Shown here: positions 25,021 to 34,769 of the stretch, one piece after another
Position numbering within the stretch: the stretch's first letter is position 1
Layout: every line of letters begins with the position of its first letter
DNA from: Psychrobacter immobilis
Lineage (GTDB): Bacteria > Pseudomonadota > Gammaproteobacteria > Pseudomonadales > Moraxellaceae
NCBI RefSeq assembly: GCF_904846185.1
Contig: NZ_CAJGZQ010000002.1
Location: 154,329-218,328 of the forward strand
Length of the DNA stretch: 64,000 nucleotides
Direction of reading: 5' to 3'
Program-made: the position numbers and the translations under genes
Notes under the pieces: model-generated
The model's database searches: none
Told to the model about the DNA's origin: nothing
The model's input: only the letters and a program-made list of their open reading frames with translations

Positions 25021-27054
25021 ATGTCTAATCTACGACGGCAGTCTTTGTTCCTTCATACTTGGATTGCTATTACGATCATCGCTACTTTGTTTTTGATGTC
25101 AGCGATAGGCAGCGGTGCGCTCGCTTGGGTCGCAAAGTCTGATGCTGAGGCGATTAATACCGCAGGCTCGATACGCATGGCAACGTATCGCATTAGCTTT
25201 CAGCTAGCGACTGACTTTGCGGATAACCATCCCTTTAGCTCAAGCCTAAATATCAAACAAGATGGCTTAGATAGTGACAATGCGCCGCAGGTAGAAAAGC
25301 AAGACAGACTGGATTTCTCCAATAAAAGCGAGTCTGAAAAAATAGACATACTGGTTGAAGACATGGAGAGTCGTCTCAACAAATTACAAGCGTATCAACT
25401 GACCAGTGCCAACAGAGATAAGGCGATCAGTGAGCAATGGAGCCAGATAAAATCACAATGGTTTCGTGATTTAAAACCAGCATTGTTGGCACAAGACAAG
25501 CAAGGCTTTTATAGTGATTCAACCAAGTATATTGACGATGTTAATCGTTTTGTTGGCGCGTTACAGGATAGAAATGAGCAGCGTCAGACATGGCAGCAAA
25601 ACCTACAAATACTCTCACTGATACTGAGCATGATTATCATGCTGATAGGCGTACGGAGATTACAGAACTCAGTGCTAACGCCTATTCAACAACTCATTAA
25701 AGCCAATCGGGCGTTTAAAGAAGGCAAATATGATACGAGAGTGTCTATCAGCGGTTATAGAGAATTTGAAGCGCTTGGTAATTCTTTTAACGGTATGGCC
25801 AGTACTATTGAGAGGTATCAGCGCTCACTTGAGAGTGAGGTACAGACAAAGACTCAGCATCTGGTAAAAGCCAACCAAGCCTTATCATTATTTTATGATT
25901 TCTCAAAGCAATTGACCAGTAGTCCTGTGAGCTTACATCGGCTTGATGAATTGATTACTGGCTTTGGGTGTATATTCCCATATTTAGATTTTACGCTGTG
26001 TATTCAAAGCAATATTCTCACCAATAAAAACTCTATAGCCCTGCACGATGATAGGATGAAAGAGCTATGTACCAAACTCACTTGTGATAGCTGCTCTATT
26101 AAAGAAGACGTTTATACCAAAACGTTTCCGATTATTCATCAAGATATAGAATTTGGTGAGCTAAAAGTCAGACCAAAATCTGTCTTAATGACCAATCAAG
26201 CTTATGCAGAAGATAAGAAAAAAAGCGAGGAAGATTCAACACGTATCAAGGTAGTAGAGGTAGATAGTAGTTATTTGATTGCTAAAAACAATGAATTGAT
26301 CGTTGTGCTGACCAATCTCGTCAGCACCGCCTTATCCCTACGCAGACAAAGGCAGCAAGACCATCAGCTTATTCTACTTGAAGAGCGCTCGACCATTGCT
26401 AGGGAGTTGCATGACTCTTTAGCACAGTCATTGTCTTATCTAAAAATACAAGTCAGCGTGCTCGAAAAACATCTGCAACTGTCTACTGATAAAGACAGTG
26501 GGCTTGTGGTATTTGATGAGCAAAGTCAAATCAAGGTTGGGCAGCATATCAGTCAAATAAAAATGGGTCTAAACTCTGCTTATCATGAGCTGCGAGACTT
26601 ATTGACGACTTTTCGCTTGACGATTGATAGCGGCAATTTTGATGAAGCTTTATATGAGGCGGCTGATGAGTTTGCTGTAAAAGGGCAGTTTGACATAAAG
26701 GTCAACAATCAAATCCTATCTTTGAATCTAACGGCAACCGAACAAGTACATCTCATTCAAATTATAAGGGAGGCGCTGTCGAATATCAGTCGCCATGCCC
26801 ATGCTAACAGCGTCACTATCGATTTGGTTTATGATGATGAAAGTAATTATGTAGCGATGATGGTCAATGATGACGGCATCGGCATATCAGGGACTGTCAA
26901 TCAGACCCAGCATCATGGTCTAATGATTATGAAAGAGCGTGCCTATAAATTAGGCGGTGATTTGATTATCTCTAATAATGTACCCGCAGGTACCAGCGTC
27001 ATCGTCAGGTTTGTACCCAGTTTCTTTACGGATTATATGGCTGAGCAAAACTAA
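25021..27054 (+). CDS. narX: Nitrate/nitrite sensor histidine kinase NarX
   Basis: A 677-residue membrane sensor. A first membrane helix (12-36) is followed by the periplasmic P-box DAEAINTAGSIRMATYR at 41-57, the nitrate-binding segment of NarX/NarQ. A second helix (about 195-215), a HAMP domain and a coiled coil come next. The central module holds a Cys cluster (LCTKLTCDSCS, near 350-360), as known in NarX. The kinase core is of HisKA_3 type, with ARELHDSLAQSLSYLKIQV near 460 and HATPase NDDGIGI near the end. The periplasmic region is longer than in E. coli NarX by a Ser/Asp/Lys-rich insert. The ATG at 25021 has GGGAG upstream; earlier starts at 24985 and 25003 look weaker. narL follows after 74 bases. 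Confidence 0.92.
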   Translation: MSNLRRQSLFLHTWIAITIIATLFLMSAIGSGALAWVAKSDAEAINTAGSIRMATYRISFQLATDFADNHPFSSSLNIKQDGLDSDNAPQVEKQDRLDFSNKSESEKIDILVEDMESRLNKLQAYQLTSANRDKAISEQWSQIKSQWFRDLKPALLAQDKQGFYSDSTKYIDDVNRFVGALQDRNEQRQTWQQNLQILSLILSMIIMLIGVRRLQNSVLTPIQQLIKANRAFKEGKYDTRVSISGYREFEALGNSFNGMASTIERYQRSLESEVQTKTQHLVKANQALSLFYDFSKQLTSSPVSLHRLDELITGFGCIFPYLDFTLCIQSNILTNKNSIALHDDRMKELCTKLTCDSCSIKEDVYTKTFPIIHQDIEFGELKVRPKSVLMTNQAYAEDKKKSEEDSTRIKVVEVDSSYLIAKNNELIVVLTNLVSTALSLRRQRQQDHQLILLEERSTIARELHDSLAQSLSYLKIQVSVLEKHLQLSTDKDSGLVVFDEQSQIKVGQHISQIKMGLNSAYHELRDLLTTFRLTIDSGNFDEALYEAADEFAVKGQFDIKVNNQILSLNLTATEQVHLIQIIREALSNISRHAHANSVTIDLVYDDESNYVAMMVNDDGIGISGTVNQTQHHGLMIMKERAYKLGGDLIISNNVPAGTSVIVRFVPSFFTDYMAEQN

Positions 27055-27128
27055 GTGAATAGGCTTAGTAAACGCTCTTAACCACTGCATTGTATTTTTT
27101 GTAGCATTTTTCAATTTGTGAGTATTTT

Positions 27129-27788
27129 ATGACTACTAAAGTTTATACGTCTGCTTCTCCGGCTCGGCTGTTATTAGTTGATGACCATCCTATGCTGCGC
27201 CGCGGTGTCGCAGAACTGCTCAGTCTCGAAAGTGATGTAACGGTCGTTGGTGAGGCAAATAACGGACAAGAAGCGTTGGATTTTTTGGCAAACAACCCAG
27301 TTGATCTGGTCATTCTAGATCATAAAATGCCAGTGTTGACTGGTATCGAAACCTTAAGAGAAATCAAAGCCAGAAATATTGACGTGGCTACCTTGCTATT
27401 TACAGTTTCTGACAGCGGAGAAGACGTACAAGAAGCGTTGAAATTAGGGGTGGATGGTTATTTGCTAAAAGATATGGAGCCTGAGTTAATCATCGTCGAT
27501 ATTAGAAAAGTGTTGCGCGGTGAGCTGGTTATCAGTCCCAATTTAGCCTCAATATTGGCGCAAACATTACGTACACCAAGCATTGAAGATATCGCTGGCA
27601 ATCTTACTACTAGAGAGTTGCAAGTGATTCAAATGATTGCTGAAGGCTTAAGTAATAAAATGATCGCCAACAAACTGGATATCGCAGAATCCACAGTAAA
27701 AGTGCATGTTAAGCATATTTTGAACAAAACTGGACTACGCACACGGGTAGAGGCGGCAGTATGGACCGTGAATCATTTATCAAAGTAG
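27129..27788 (+). CDS. narL: Nitrate/nitrite response regulator NarL
   Basis: A 219-residue regulator. The receiver domain has the acidic pocket D18-D19 and the phospho-acceptor D64 in LVILDHKMPV, followed by the GVDGYLLKDMEPE segment with the conserved Lys. The LuxR-type helix-turn-helix (about 157-215) has LTTRELQVIQMIAEG and the recognition part NKLDIAESTVKVHVKHI, nearly the same as E. coli NarL. It follows narX on the same strand. The NarL-type heptamers across the island are its expected targets. A bidirectional terminator follows. Confidence 0.94.
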   Translation: MTTKVYTSASPARLLLVDDHPMLRRGVAELLSLESDVTVVGEANNGQEALDFLANNPVDLVILDHKMPVLTGIETLREIKARNIDVATLLFTVSDSGEDVQEALKLGVDGYLLKDMEPELIIVDIRKVLRGELVISPNLASILAQTLRTPSIEDIAGNLTTRELQVIQMIAEGLSNKMIANKLDIAESTVKVHVKHILNKTGLRTRVEAAVWTVNHLSK

Positions 27789-27942
27789 TCGTTTGTCAAA
27801 ATGGTTATTTATCGAAGTAATTGTTTTTTGAAAATATTACTTTTTGAAATCGCTACTTTTTGAAAGCATTACTTTTTATAAAAACATCATGGGTCATCTG
27901 GATAACTCCTATTACATGTCTAGATAGCTCTCTATATCAGTC

Positions 27943-27982
27943 AAAAAAAAGCTACCGAGCAGTGATGCTGGGTGGCTTTTTT
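27943..27982. terminator. Bidirectional terminator between narL and the second narK
   Basis: GCTACCGAGCA and TGCTGGGTGGC form a stem with one G-T pair and one mismatch around a GTGA loop, with A8 on the left and T6 on the right. It can stop both the narL transcript and the convergent narK transcript. Confidence 0.85.
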
Positions 27983-28001
27983 ATTTTATAAGCTAATCAA
28001 A

Positions 28002-29480
28002 TTAGCCTTCTTCAGCGGCAATTTGACGATCGACCGAGGACATTTTGTATTCGTCACCAAAGGCATCTTCAGGCTCTTTTAACCAGAAGAAACAAAGTAC
28101 CCAAGCGATAAATGCACCTATCGCAATGATAAAAAAGAACTGATTTGGTTCGACCAACGTAAATATAAATAGGTAGAACACAGCGCCAACGTTGCCATAA
28201 GCCCCCGCCATACCAGAAATTTGACCCGTTAAGCGCCGTTTAATTGAGGGGATAATACCAAAAGTTGCGCCTTCTGCCCCTTGCACAAAGACTGAGCATA
28301 GAATCGTAAAGACGACCGCGATAAACAATGGCCACTCTGCATTCAGCAATCCCATCAATCCAAAGCCGATACCGATACCGAACATGTATACCAACATTAC
28401 CAAGCGACGATTGCCAACCTTGTCAGAGATATAGCCGCCAAGTGGTCGCGCCCATAAGTTAACAAAAGCAAAAGTCGATGCGACTAAGCCTGCGACGGTA
28501 GGGTCGAGCTTCCACGTTGCGGCAAAGAACATAGGTAGCATAGAGACGACCGCCAGCTCTGCGCCAAAGTTAGCAAAGTAGGTGACATTTAGGGCAGCAA
28601 CAGAGGTAAAGGGGTATTTGTCATCCTCAGGGATACCCGCTTTGAGAATGGGTACGTTGACACTGATGGCTTTGTAAATTTGGTAAATAACCACCACAGC
28701 GATGAGAGTATAAAACCCCCAAGCGCCCGTTTCGCTCAGGAATCCCATGTTTTTGGTACGATAAACCAATACACCCAATACGCCATATAAAGGAATAATG
28801 AATAGGCAATATAATAATAAATCTCTCCAACTTGATACCTCTAAAGCACCTGCCTTACGTGCTTTTTTATGGGTATCTTGTGTAGGGCCATCGGTGATTA
28901 AAAACCAGTAAGCCACCCCGTAAGCGGCCATCAGTAAGCCAGATAATGCAATTGCCCAGCGCCAACCGTCATCACCACCAAAGAACTGTAGCGCAACCGT
29001 CGGAATGGTAATCGCTGCGGCAGCTGAACCAAAATTACCCCAGCCTGCATAAAACCCTTCGGCAAAGCCAATGTCTTTTGGCTTAAACCAAAGGGCGGTC
29101 ATGTGAATGCCAACGACGAACCCTGCACCCACGATAGACATAAATAGGCGAGCGACGAACAGCTGCATCGCGGAATCACCAAAAGCGAAGAACCATGTCG
29201 GTATCGCCATGACGACCATCAGTATGGAAAACACGCGACGCGGACCGAAGCGATCCAATGCCATGCCGACTACCACTCGCCCCGGAATGGTCAAAGCAAC
29301 GTTGGCAATGAGAAATAATTTGATGTGTTCAGAAGTTAAGTAGCTTTCGGCCTCTAGCATAGAAGTGGCTAGTGGTGCCATATTGAACCAGACATAAAAG
29401 GTCAGAAAAAAAGCAATCCACGTATAGTGAAGCGCTCTTATATCACGGCGTTCAACCTCAAGTAGCTCTTTTGCATGCAT
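28002..29480 (-). CDS. narK2: Second nitrate/nitrite transporter of the NarK family
   Basis: A 492-residue MFS protein with 12 membrane helices. Typical nitrate-porter parts include FMSIVGAGFVVGIHMTALWF, EGFYAGWGNFGSAAAAI and the C-half VFVQGAEGATFGIIPSI. It differs clearly from the first NarK, and the N-terminus starts with a charged helix (MHAKELLEVERRDIRALHY). In Pseudomonas and Paracoccus two NarK types divide nitrate/proton symport and nitrate/nitrite antiport; here the split is inferred. It has a NarL-type 7-2-7 site about 105 bases upstream and is divergent from the DUF1971 gene. The ATG at 29480 is used. Confidence 0.9.
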   Translation of the reverse strand: MHAKELLEVERRDIRALHYTWIAFFLTFYVWFNMAPLATSMLEAESYLTSEHIKLFLIANVALTIPGRVVVGMALDRFGPRRVFSILMVVMAIPTWFFAFGDSAMQLFVARLFMSIVGAGFVVGIHMTALWFKPKDIGFAEGFYAGWGNFGSAAAAITIPTVALQFFGGDDGWRWAIALSGLLMAAYGVAYWFLITDGPTQDTHKKARKAGALEVSSWRDLLLYCLFIIPLYGVLGVLVYRTKNMGFLSETGAWGFYTLIAVVVIYQIYKAISVNVPILKAGIPEDDKYPFTSVAALNVTYFANFGAELAVVSMLPMFFAATWKLDPTVAGLVASTFAFVNLWARPLGGYISDKVGNRRLVMLVYMFGIGIGFGLMGLLNAEWPLFIAVVFTILCSVFVQGAEGATFGIIPSIKRRLTGQISGMAGAYGNVGAVFYLFIFTLVEPNQFFFIIAIGAFIAWVLCFFWLKEPEDAFGDEYKMSSVDRQIAAEEG

Positions 29481-29585
29481 GACAAGTATTCTCCACCGTC
29501 GAACTGGATAGTTTAGATGGAGTTAATGTAGCAATAAGTAAGCTCGCTAACCATTAGGCGAAAGCAGTATGAATGTCATTTCACA

Positions 29586-29601
29586 TACTACTTAATGGGG
29601 A
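29586..29601. promoter_or_regulatory. NarL-type 7-2-7 site between narK2 and the DUF1971 gene
   Basis: TACTACTTAATGGGGA: heptamer, 2-base spacer, inverted heptamer, with two or three mismatches to TACYYMT-N2-AKRRGTA. The 325-base divergent region also has TTGATGGTTAACTA (29630-29643), whose left half fits an FNR site but whose right half does not. Confidence 0.45.
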
Positions 29602-29805
29602 TTAAAAAGTGGCTTTAATATCCTATATATTGATGGTTAACTAAGATGATATGAGGATAGCAATACATTTGAAAATATGATGCGCTATAGTAATAATAAC
29701 CATTACTGTGTGTGCTTTTCTCGTTTATCAATAGAATTTTATTCTCAAGTAAGCTGTTAATAAAAAGGATTGGGATACACCCATCAAATTAGCCAAGGAG
29801 TTACC

Positions 29806-30207
29806 ATGAGTCATACTGTCGCCTCAAACCCCGTCATACCCAGCCATTGGAAAATAAAGCGTTCGACCCACTTTTTTACTAAAGATAAAGTCCCAAAAGC
29901 CTTGTTGACTCATCACAATACAGCAGAGGGCGTATACGGCCAAATTTGTGTCATGCAAGGCACGGTTACCTTTTATGGCTTTGCTGATGAAGCCGCCACT
30001 GAACCTGAAAAAACCATTGTTATTAAAGCAGGGCAGTTCGCTGTCAGTCCGCCTCAATATTGGCACTGCGTAGAATTAAGTGATGATGCCCAATTCAATA
30101 TTAATTTTTGGACAGAAGCGGATACTGGTAATAAGTCGCTGTTCAATAGCTCAAAGATACACAGCAAGCCTATCGAAAAGTTGTTTGATCAGTCGGATGA
30201 ATCATAA
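29806..30207 (+). CDS. DUF1971 (TehB-like cupin) domain protein
   Basis: A 133-residue small cupin. It starts with the DUF1971 opening PSHWKIKRSTHFFTKDKVPKALL split over the first 40 residues, has HHNTAEGVYGQICV and ends with FAVSPPQYWHCVEL, carrying the conserved His near residue 94. This domain is also the N-terminal part of some tellurite-resistance TehB proteins and often occurs alone beside nitrate or anaerobic genes. The ATG at 29806 has AAGGAG seven bases upstream. It is divergent from narK2 and may share its nitrate control. The molecular function is not known. Confidence 0.82.
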   Translation: MSHTVASNPVIPSHWKIKRSTHFFTKDKVPKALLTHHNTAEGVYGQICVMQGTVTFYGFADEAATEPEKTIVIKAGQFAVSPPQYWHCVELSDDAQFNINFWTEADTGNKSLFNSSKIHSKPIEKLFDQSDES

Positions 30208-30258
30208 GGGCTATATATATGAATCAGCTATTAAAAATATCATATTCATAAGCAAAAA

Positions 30259-30282
30259 AATAAGGCCACGAATGGCCTTATT
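30259..30282. terminator. Bidirectional terminator
   Basis: AATAAGGCCA and TGGCCTTATT form a perfect 10-bp stem around CGAA, with A7 to the left. It lies between the convergent DUF1971 and ene-reductase genes. Confidence 0.88.
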
Positions 30283-30285
30283 GTA

Positions 30286-31428
30286 TTAAGAGCTTTGATA
30301 GTAAGGATAATCATTATAGCCAATTTCGGTGCCACCATACATCGTGGTAGGATCTACCTCGTTGAGTGGCCAATGATTGGCTATGCGCTCAGGTAAATCG
30401 GGATTAGCAATAAAGGGACGACCAAAAGCAAATAAATCGCCATAACCTTTAGCTAGCATATAAACCGATTTTTCCGTCGTGTATTTACCCGCATAGATAA
30501 TACGTCCTGAAAACTCCGCTCTGACGGCTTGATAAAACGTCTCTGGTAAATCAGGAGCATTGTCCCAGTCAGCTTCTGCAATAGATAAATAAGCGATACC
30601 CGCTTGTTCAAGTACTTTAATCGCTTCCATATACGTATGATGTGGATCTGATTCCACTAGCCCTAAATACACGCGAGTCTCATCTGTGCTAGCAAACAGC
30701 GGTGCGAAACGTACGCCTAAACGATCAGCGCCAACCACTTCACTGACGGCAGCTACGATTTCTTTTAAGAAACGCAAGCGATTGGTCAATGAACCGCCAT
30801 ACTGATCATCACGTGTGTTGCTATGCTCAGAGATGAACTGATTCACCAAATAGCCATTGGCACAGTGCAGCTCGACGCCATCAAAACCTGCCTCCAATGC
30901 ATTGCGCGCGGCTGCCGCATACATAGCGACCAGTTCACTAACTTCATCAGTACTGAGTGCGCGTGGCTCACTAGGATCGGCTAACGCGCCTGCACCTGGT
31001 GCTGTTTCGATAAATACTTTTACATTGTCAGCAGTGATAGCTGATGGTGCAATTGGCTGAGCGCCTTGTGGTTGTAAGCTGGTATGAGACACGCGACCCA
31101 CATGCCAAAGCTGAGCGAAAATGATACCACCTGCTGCGTGTACCGCTTGAGTGACCTTTTTCCAGCCTTCGATTTGGGCATGCGAATGTATGCCTGGCGT
31201 CCACGCATAACCTTGACCCCTTGGCTCAATTTGCGTGCCTTCAGTGACCATAAAACCAGCAGAGGCGCGCTGTGTATAGTAGCTTGCCATTAATTCATTA
31301 GGAATATTGTCCGGTTGCGTGCTGCGAGAGCGTGTCAACGGTGGCATGACAATACGGTTTTTTAACGTATATGGTCCAAGTGTGACAGATGCAAATAATG
31401 GGCTGGTATCGATATTAGATGGTTCCAT
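30286..31428 (-). CDS. Old Yellow Enzyme family alkene reductase
   Basis: A 380-residue FMN-dependent ene-reductase of the NemA/XenB type, which reduces activated alkenes, quinones or nitro compounds using NAD(P)H. The TIM-barrel signatures are present: LKNRIVMPPLTRSRS at the start, AQLWHVGRVSH, the catalytic pair in DGVELHCANGYLVNQF, LGVRFAPLF, and YGDLFAFGRPFIANPDLPER near the C-terminus binding FMN phosphate. It is divergent from a LysR-type gene 163 bases away, the usual arrangement with an electrophile-responsive regulator. The ATG at 31428 is used; AAGAGAG precedes it. Confidence 0.93.
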   Translation of the reverse strand: MEPSNIDTSPLFASVTLGPYTLKNRIVMPPLTRSRSTQPDNIPNELMASYYTQRASAGFMVTEGTQIEPRGQGYAWTPGIHSHAQIEGWKKVTQAVHAAGGIIFAQLWHVGRVSHTSLQPQGAQPIAPSAITADNVKVFIETAPGAGALADPSEPRALSTDEVSELVAMYAAAARNALEAGFDGVELHCANGYLVNQFISEHSNTRDDQYGGSLTNRLRFLKEIVAAVSEVVGADRLGVRFAPLFASTDETRVYLGLVESDPHHTYMEAIKVLEQAGIAYLSIAEADWDNAPDLPETFYQAVRAEFSGRIIYAGKYTTEKSVYMLAKGYGDLFAFGRPFIANPDLPERIANHWPLNEVDPTTMYGGTEIGYNDYPYYQSS

Positions 31429-31591
31429 AAAACTCTCTTTTAAAACAAATGGACGGGGTTATTGTTTAAACCATTGAGCTTGTTTTGATGCTTTATTACT
31501 GCGTAAGTAAGGTTGGTAAGCATAGAGTTTTATAGATACAATTGGAAACAGGGTTTTGTTGTTTAAGATACAATTATTAATGGTATATGTT

Positions 31592-32488
31592 ATGAATGGA
31601 ATTAACCGACTCGATATCAAGCAGCTGAGAGTGCTACATGCGTTGCTTGATCTAAAAAATCTCTCACAAGTCGCGCGCAAAATGGGGCTGACACAACAGG
31701 CAATCAGCGAACAATTACGTAAGCTGCGTGATTTGTTTGATGATCGTTTGTTTATTCGTCAAGGCAATAGCATGGTGGCAACCCCCAAAGCGCTATCGAT
31801 GCAGCAACCCATTAGTCGCATATTAGAGCAGTTAGAAGCACTGTTAGAGCCGGATGTGTTTTCGCCGCAGACTTATAAAGGCGTATTTACGATTAGCGCG
31901 ACCGACTATGCGACGCAGGCATTATTACCGCAGTTGTTTCATATAACGCGCCGCGACGCGCCTGATTTGAAATTAATCGTGCGTGATTTTGCCTCAGACA
32001 ATGTCAATCAGCTTATTGCGGCAGGCGAGCTTGATCTGCTGATTACTTTCCCAGAATTTATTCCTGATAACTTGGTTTATGTGACGCTACTTGAAGAACA
32101 ACATTTCTGCATTACTGGTTGCAATAACGATTTTACAACAGAGCCGCTGTCACTGGCACAAATTGCCGCACACTCGCAGCTGGTGGTGTCACCTTCACGC
32201 GCTAACTTGCGTGGTTCTCATGATCAGTGGTTTGCAGAAAAAGGTCTTAAACGAAACATCGTTATGTCCGTTCCTAGCTTTTCTGCGGTGCCAGATATCC
32301 TTTATACAACCGATATGATTGCATTTTATCCTTCGCGTTTATTACCAAACAGTCGGGTTAAAGAGCTTAAAGTGGAAGCCCTGCCACCCACATTTAAGGT
32401 GATAGCAGCATGGCACCCACGTACCAGTCACAGTGGTATACACCGTTGGCTGATTGAACAGTTACAGCAGTTATCCAAGTCTGACTAA
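31592..32488 (+). CDS. LysR-family transcriptional regulator
   Basis: A 298-residue regulator. The winged helix at 1-60 has LDIKQLRVLHALLDLKNLSQVARKMG in consecutive helices and the recognition helix LTQQAISEQLRKLRDLF; the effector domain follows from about residue 90. It is divergent from the ene-reductase gene and probably controls it. The ATG at 31592 is chosen because it gives the usual six to ten residues before the helix-turn-helix; starts at 31556 (TTG) and 31580 are possible. Its stop codon overlaps the left edge of a 47-bp inverted-repeat element, so the original C-terminus may have been changed by insertion. Confidence 0.88.
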   Translation: MNGINRLDIKQLRVLHALLDLKNLSQVARKMGLTQQAISEQLRKLRDLFDDRLFIRQGNSMVATPKALSMQQPISRILEQLEALLEPDVFSPQTYKGVFTISATDYATQALLPQLFHITRRDAPDLKLIVRDFASDNVNQLIAAGELDLLITFPEFIPDNLVYVTLLEEQHFCITGCNNDFTTEPLSLAQIAAHSQLVVSPSRANLRGSHDQWFAEKGLKRNIVMSVPSFSAVPDILYTTDMIAFYPSRLLPNSRVKELKVEALPPTFKVIAAWHPRTSHSGIHRWLIEQLQQLSKSD

Positions 32489-32534
32489 GGCATGACCTCA
32501 TTTCTATCTGCATTTTTAAAATGAGGACATGCCC
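32488..32534. repeat. 47-bp miniature inverted-repeat element
   Basis: The ends AGGCATGACCTCA and TGAGGACATGCCC are near-complements (two mismatches), flanked by TA on both sides, with CATTTTTAAAATGAGG as in the 170-bp copy. It forms a hairpin between the convergent LysR and oleate hydratase genes and may terminate transcription. Confidence 0.65.
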
Positions 32535-32629
32535 TAGAGCGTTATTGTTTTTATTCTTCGTCATTAGTTTTACTAAAGCCATTTTCATCAAAGCTGCTTT
32601 TATCAAAACTAACATTACTGATGCCAGAA

Positions 32630-34564
32630 CTACTTATGCCAAAGTCCTTTGATTGCTTCCCATTGCTGAGTAAATATTGAGTCATTGCCGTTGGTGGATT
32701 GATTGGCTTTTGGCAATATGTGCTCGTAGTAAGTACCCTTAAGGAGCTTAGTCAATAGACCTTCGCCGATGAAACCCTTACCATCGTTGAGTGTATTGGC
32801 GGCTTTTAGTAATTGACGGATATCGTATTGTAATGGGTTAATATCGGGGACTTGTTTTTGCACATTTAGTAGCTCATAAACTGCGACACGAGCAGTACGA
32901 ACAGAGCTCTCCATGGTAAATACCACATCATTATGTGTCTCGACGAACTGACCGACTAGACCCATATTGACACAACCATTAGGTACTATCTCAGGACGAT
33001 CGCCTTTAGCACGAGGCATAAACATCGAGGTAATGTAGGGCATATAAGCCGTTCTGACGATGGTATTGGCCATGATATTCTCTATATCATCGAGGATGCC
33101 AAGGTGATGACAGAGTTCGCTCAAGATCTCTTTGCCTGTACATTCTGGGATGGGTTTTTTGACATAATTGCCTTCTTTATCCATAAACAAGGCATATAGC
33201 CATACGACTAACGTGTCTTTCGGCTGATCAGGGAAATGGGGTTGACGGTTACAAGTAAAGCTCATCAACCAGTTTGAATCCGTAATGGTAATGATGCCAC
33301 CGGTCACTGTTTTACCCGTATAAGGATCGTTGACAGACAGAGTTTTGAGTTTATCAATAAAGGCAGACGGCTGGCAGGTCAACGTCGCCGACATCCAAGC
33401 AGATTTATCCACATGCTGATTAAATTTTTCTGGGTGACCAAAGACGGCAGATTGCTTAGCCAGATTATTCCATACTTTCCAACCAGACGATTGCCCCATG
33501 CTGTCTTTTGTGAAATCTAGCGTCGGCGCAGTATTATCATCACCATAGCGGGTATCTTCGGTCATGGAGCCAGTCGTCACGATAACGAAATCATTGCTAC
33601 CCATAGGAATGGTGGTTTGCTCACTCGCTTTCTCCGTGATGATGGCTTTGACCTTTTTGGTGCCTGTTACTTTATCAGCATGCTCAAACTCAAGGTCTAA
33701 ATCGGTAACGAGCGTGTCATACTGAAACTGCACACCTTTATCTTTTAAATAATTTTGTAGTGGCTTAACAAAGCTATCAAATTGATTGTATCTTGGGAAT
33801 ACCAGCGCAGACATGTCGTTTAGACCGTCCAATGCGTGTAAAAAGCGATGCGTATAAAGCTTAAACTCAAGTAAGCTGTGCCAGTTTTCAAAAGCAAACA
33901 TGGTTCGCCAAAATGTCCAGAAGTTGCTGCTCAAAAAGCTGTCATCAAAATAATCTTCAATAGTGATATCGTCTAGCTCTTCCTTAGGTTTTAATAGCAA
34001 ACGAATTAAAGCGAGTTGATTGGTTTTACTCAATCCCAGTTGACTGAAGTCTTTTATCTCACCTTGCTTATGGATCAGGCGTGCAATAGAGTAATTGGGA
34101 TCGGTGTCATTTGCTATGCGATACTCATCCAAGGTGCTATAAGGCGCAGGCATTTCAAGAGCGGGGATATCTTGGAATAAATCCCAAAAGTTTTCGTAAG
34201 TGAAATCCATTTCACGACCGCCGCGCACCATATAACCCGTCTCAGGATTGCCGCTACCATCTAAAGAGCCACCAGCCACGTCAAGATGCTCTAAAATGGT
34301 AATGTTTTCAGCGGGTACTTTGCCATCTCGGATGCAGTAATAAGCACTGGCCAAACCTGCAATACCGCCCCCAACGATGTAAACCTTACTGTCCTGATAA
34401 GCATCATTGGGCGTCCCAATATTGCGCTGATAATTACCAATTTGATCAGGGAAGGGTAAGCGTTTGCCTGGTATGTTTGCTACACGGGTTTTACTGGCAT
34501 CAGGCTGATGGATAAATGTGTCGTGGTCTACCGGATTATTGGTTTGAGTCTTTATAATTTTCAT
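32630..34564 (-). CDS. ohyA: Oleate hydratase
   Basis: A 644-residue FAD enzyme (once called myosin-cross-reactive antigen) that adds water to oleic acid to give 10-hydroxystearate. The Rossmann dinucleotide fold has [16 protein letters not shown] near 67-82. Later family blocks include [22 protein letters not shown] (catalytic Glu region, split here by its Gly-rich loop), [13 protein letters not shown], and [26 protein letters not shown] near the C-terminus. Length fits the long OhyA group. No partner gene is close; it stands alone between a LysR gene and a lipoprotein gene. In other bacteria it detoxifies host or environmental unsaturated fatty acids. The ATG at 34564 is used. Confidence 0.95.
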   Translation of the reverse strand: MKIIKTQTNNPVDHDTFIHQPDASKTRVANIPGKRLPFPDQIGNYQRNIGTPNDAYQDSKVYIVGGGIAGLASAYYCIRDGKVPAENITILEHLDVAGGSLDGSGNPETGYMVRGGREMDFTYENFWDLFQDIPALEMPAPYSTLDEYRIANDTDPNYSIARLIHKQGEIKDFSQLGLSKTNQLALIRLLLKPKEELDDITIEDYFDDSFLSSNFWTFWRTMFAFENWHSLLEFKLYTHRFLHALDGLNDMSALVFPRYNQFDSFVKPLQNYLKDKGVQFQYDTLVTDLDLEFEHADKVTGTKKVKAIITEKASEQTTIPMGSNDFVIVTTGSMTEDTRYGDDNTAPTLDFTKDSMGQSSGWKVWNNLAKQSAVFGHPEKFNQHVDKSAWMSATLTCQPSAFIDKLKTLSVNDPYTGKTVTGGIITITDSNWLMSFTCNRQPHFPDQPKDTLVVWLYALFMDKEGNYVKKPIPECTGKEILSELCHHLGILDDIENIMANTIVRTAYMPYITSMFMPRAKGDRPEIVPNGCVNMGLVGQFVETHNDVVFTMESSVRTARVAVYELLNVQKQVPDINPLQYDIRQLLKAANTLNDGKGFIGEGLLTKLLKGTYYEHILPKANQSTNGNDSIFTQQWEAIKGLWHK

Positions 34565-34769
34565 AGGTTCATCCTTATTGAGTAAGACTGATATAAAAGG
34601 TTATTTGACTAAAATGAAGGGGTTATAGACAGACTATAGGGTATTTTTATTAAACAATAATGACATCGGTTGAAAGTAATATAAGTACTTATTTGCCAAA
34701 TTATGCGTTATCCATTGGCTAATGGCTGGCTATTTATGATGGTTGCTAACCACAATAAATTCTATGCAA

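Noticed and set aside
29630..29643. FNR site TTGATGGTTAACTA upstream of narK2
   Set aside because: The left half fits TTGAT but the right half does not fit ATCAA, so a functional FNR site is not supported by sequence alone.
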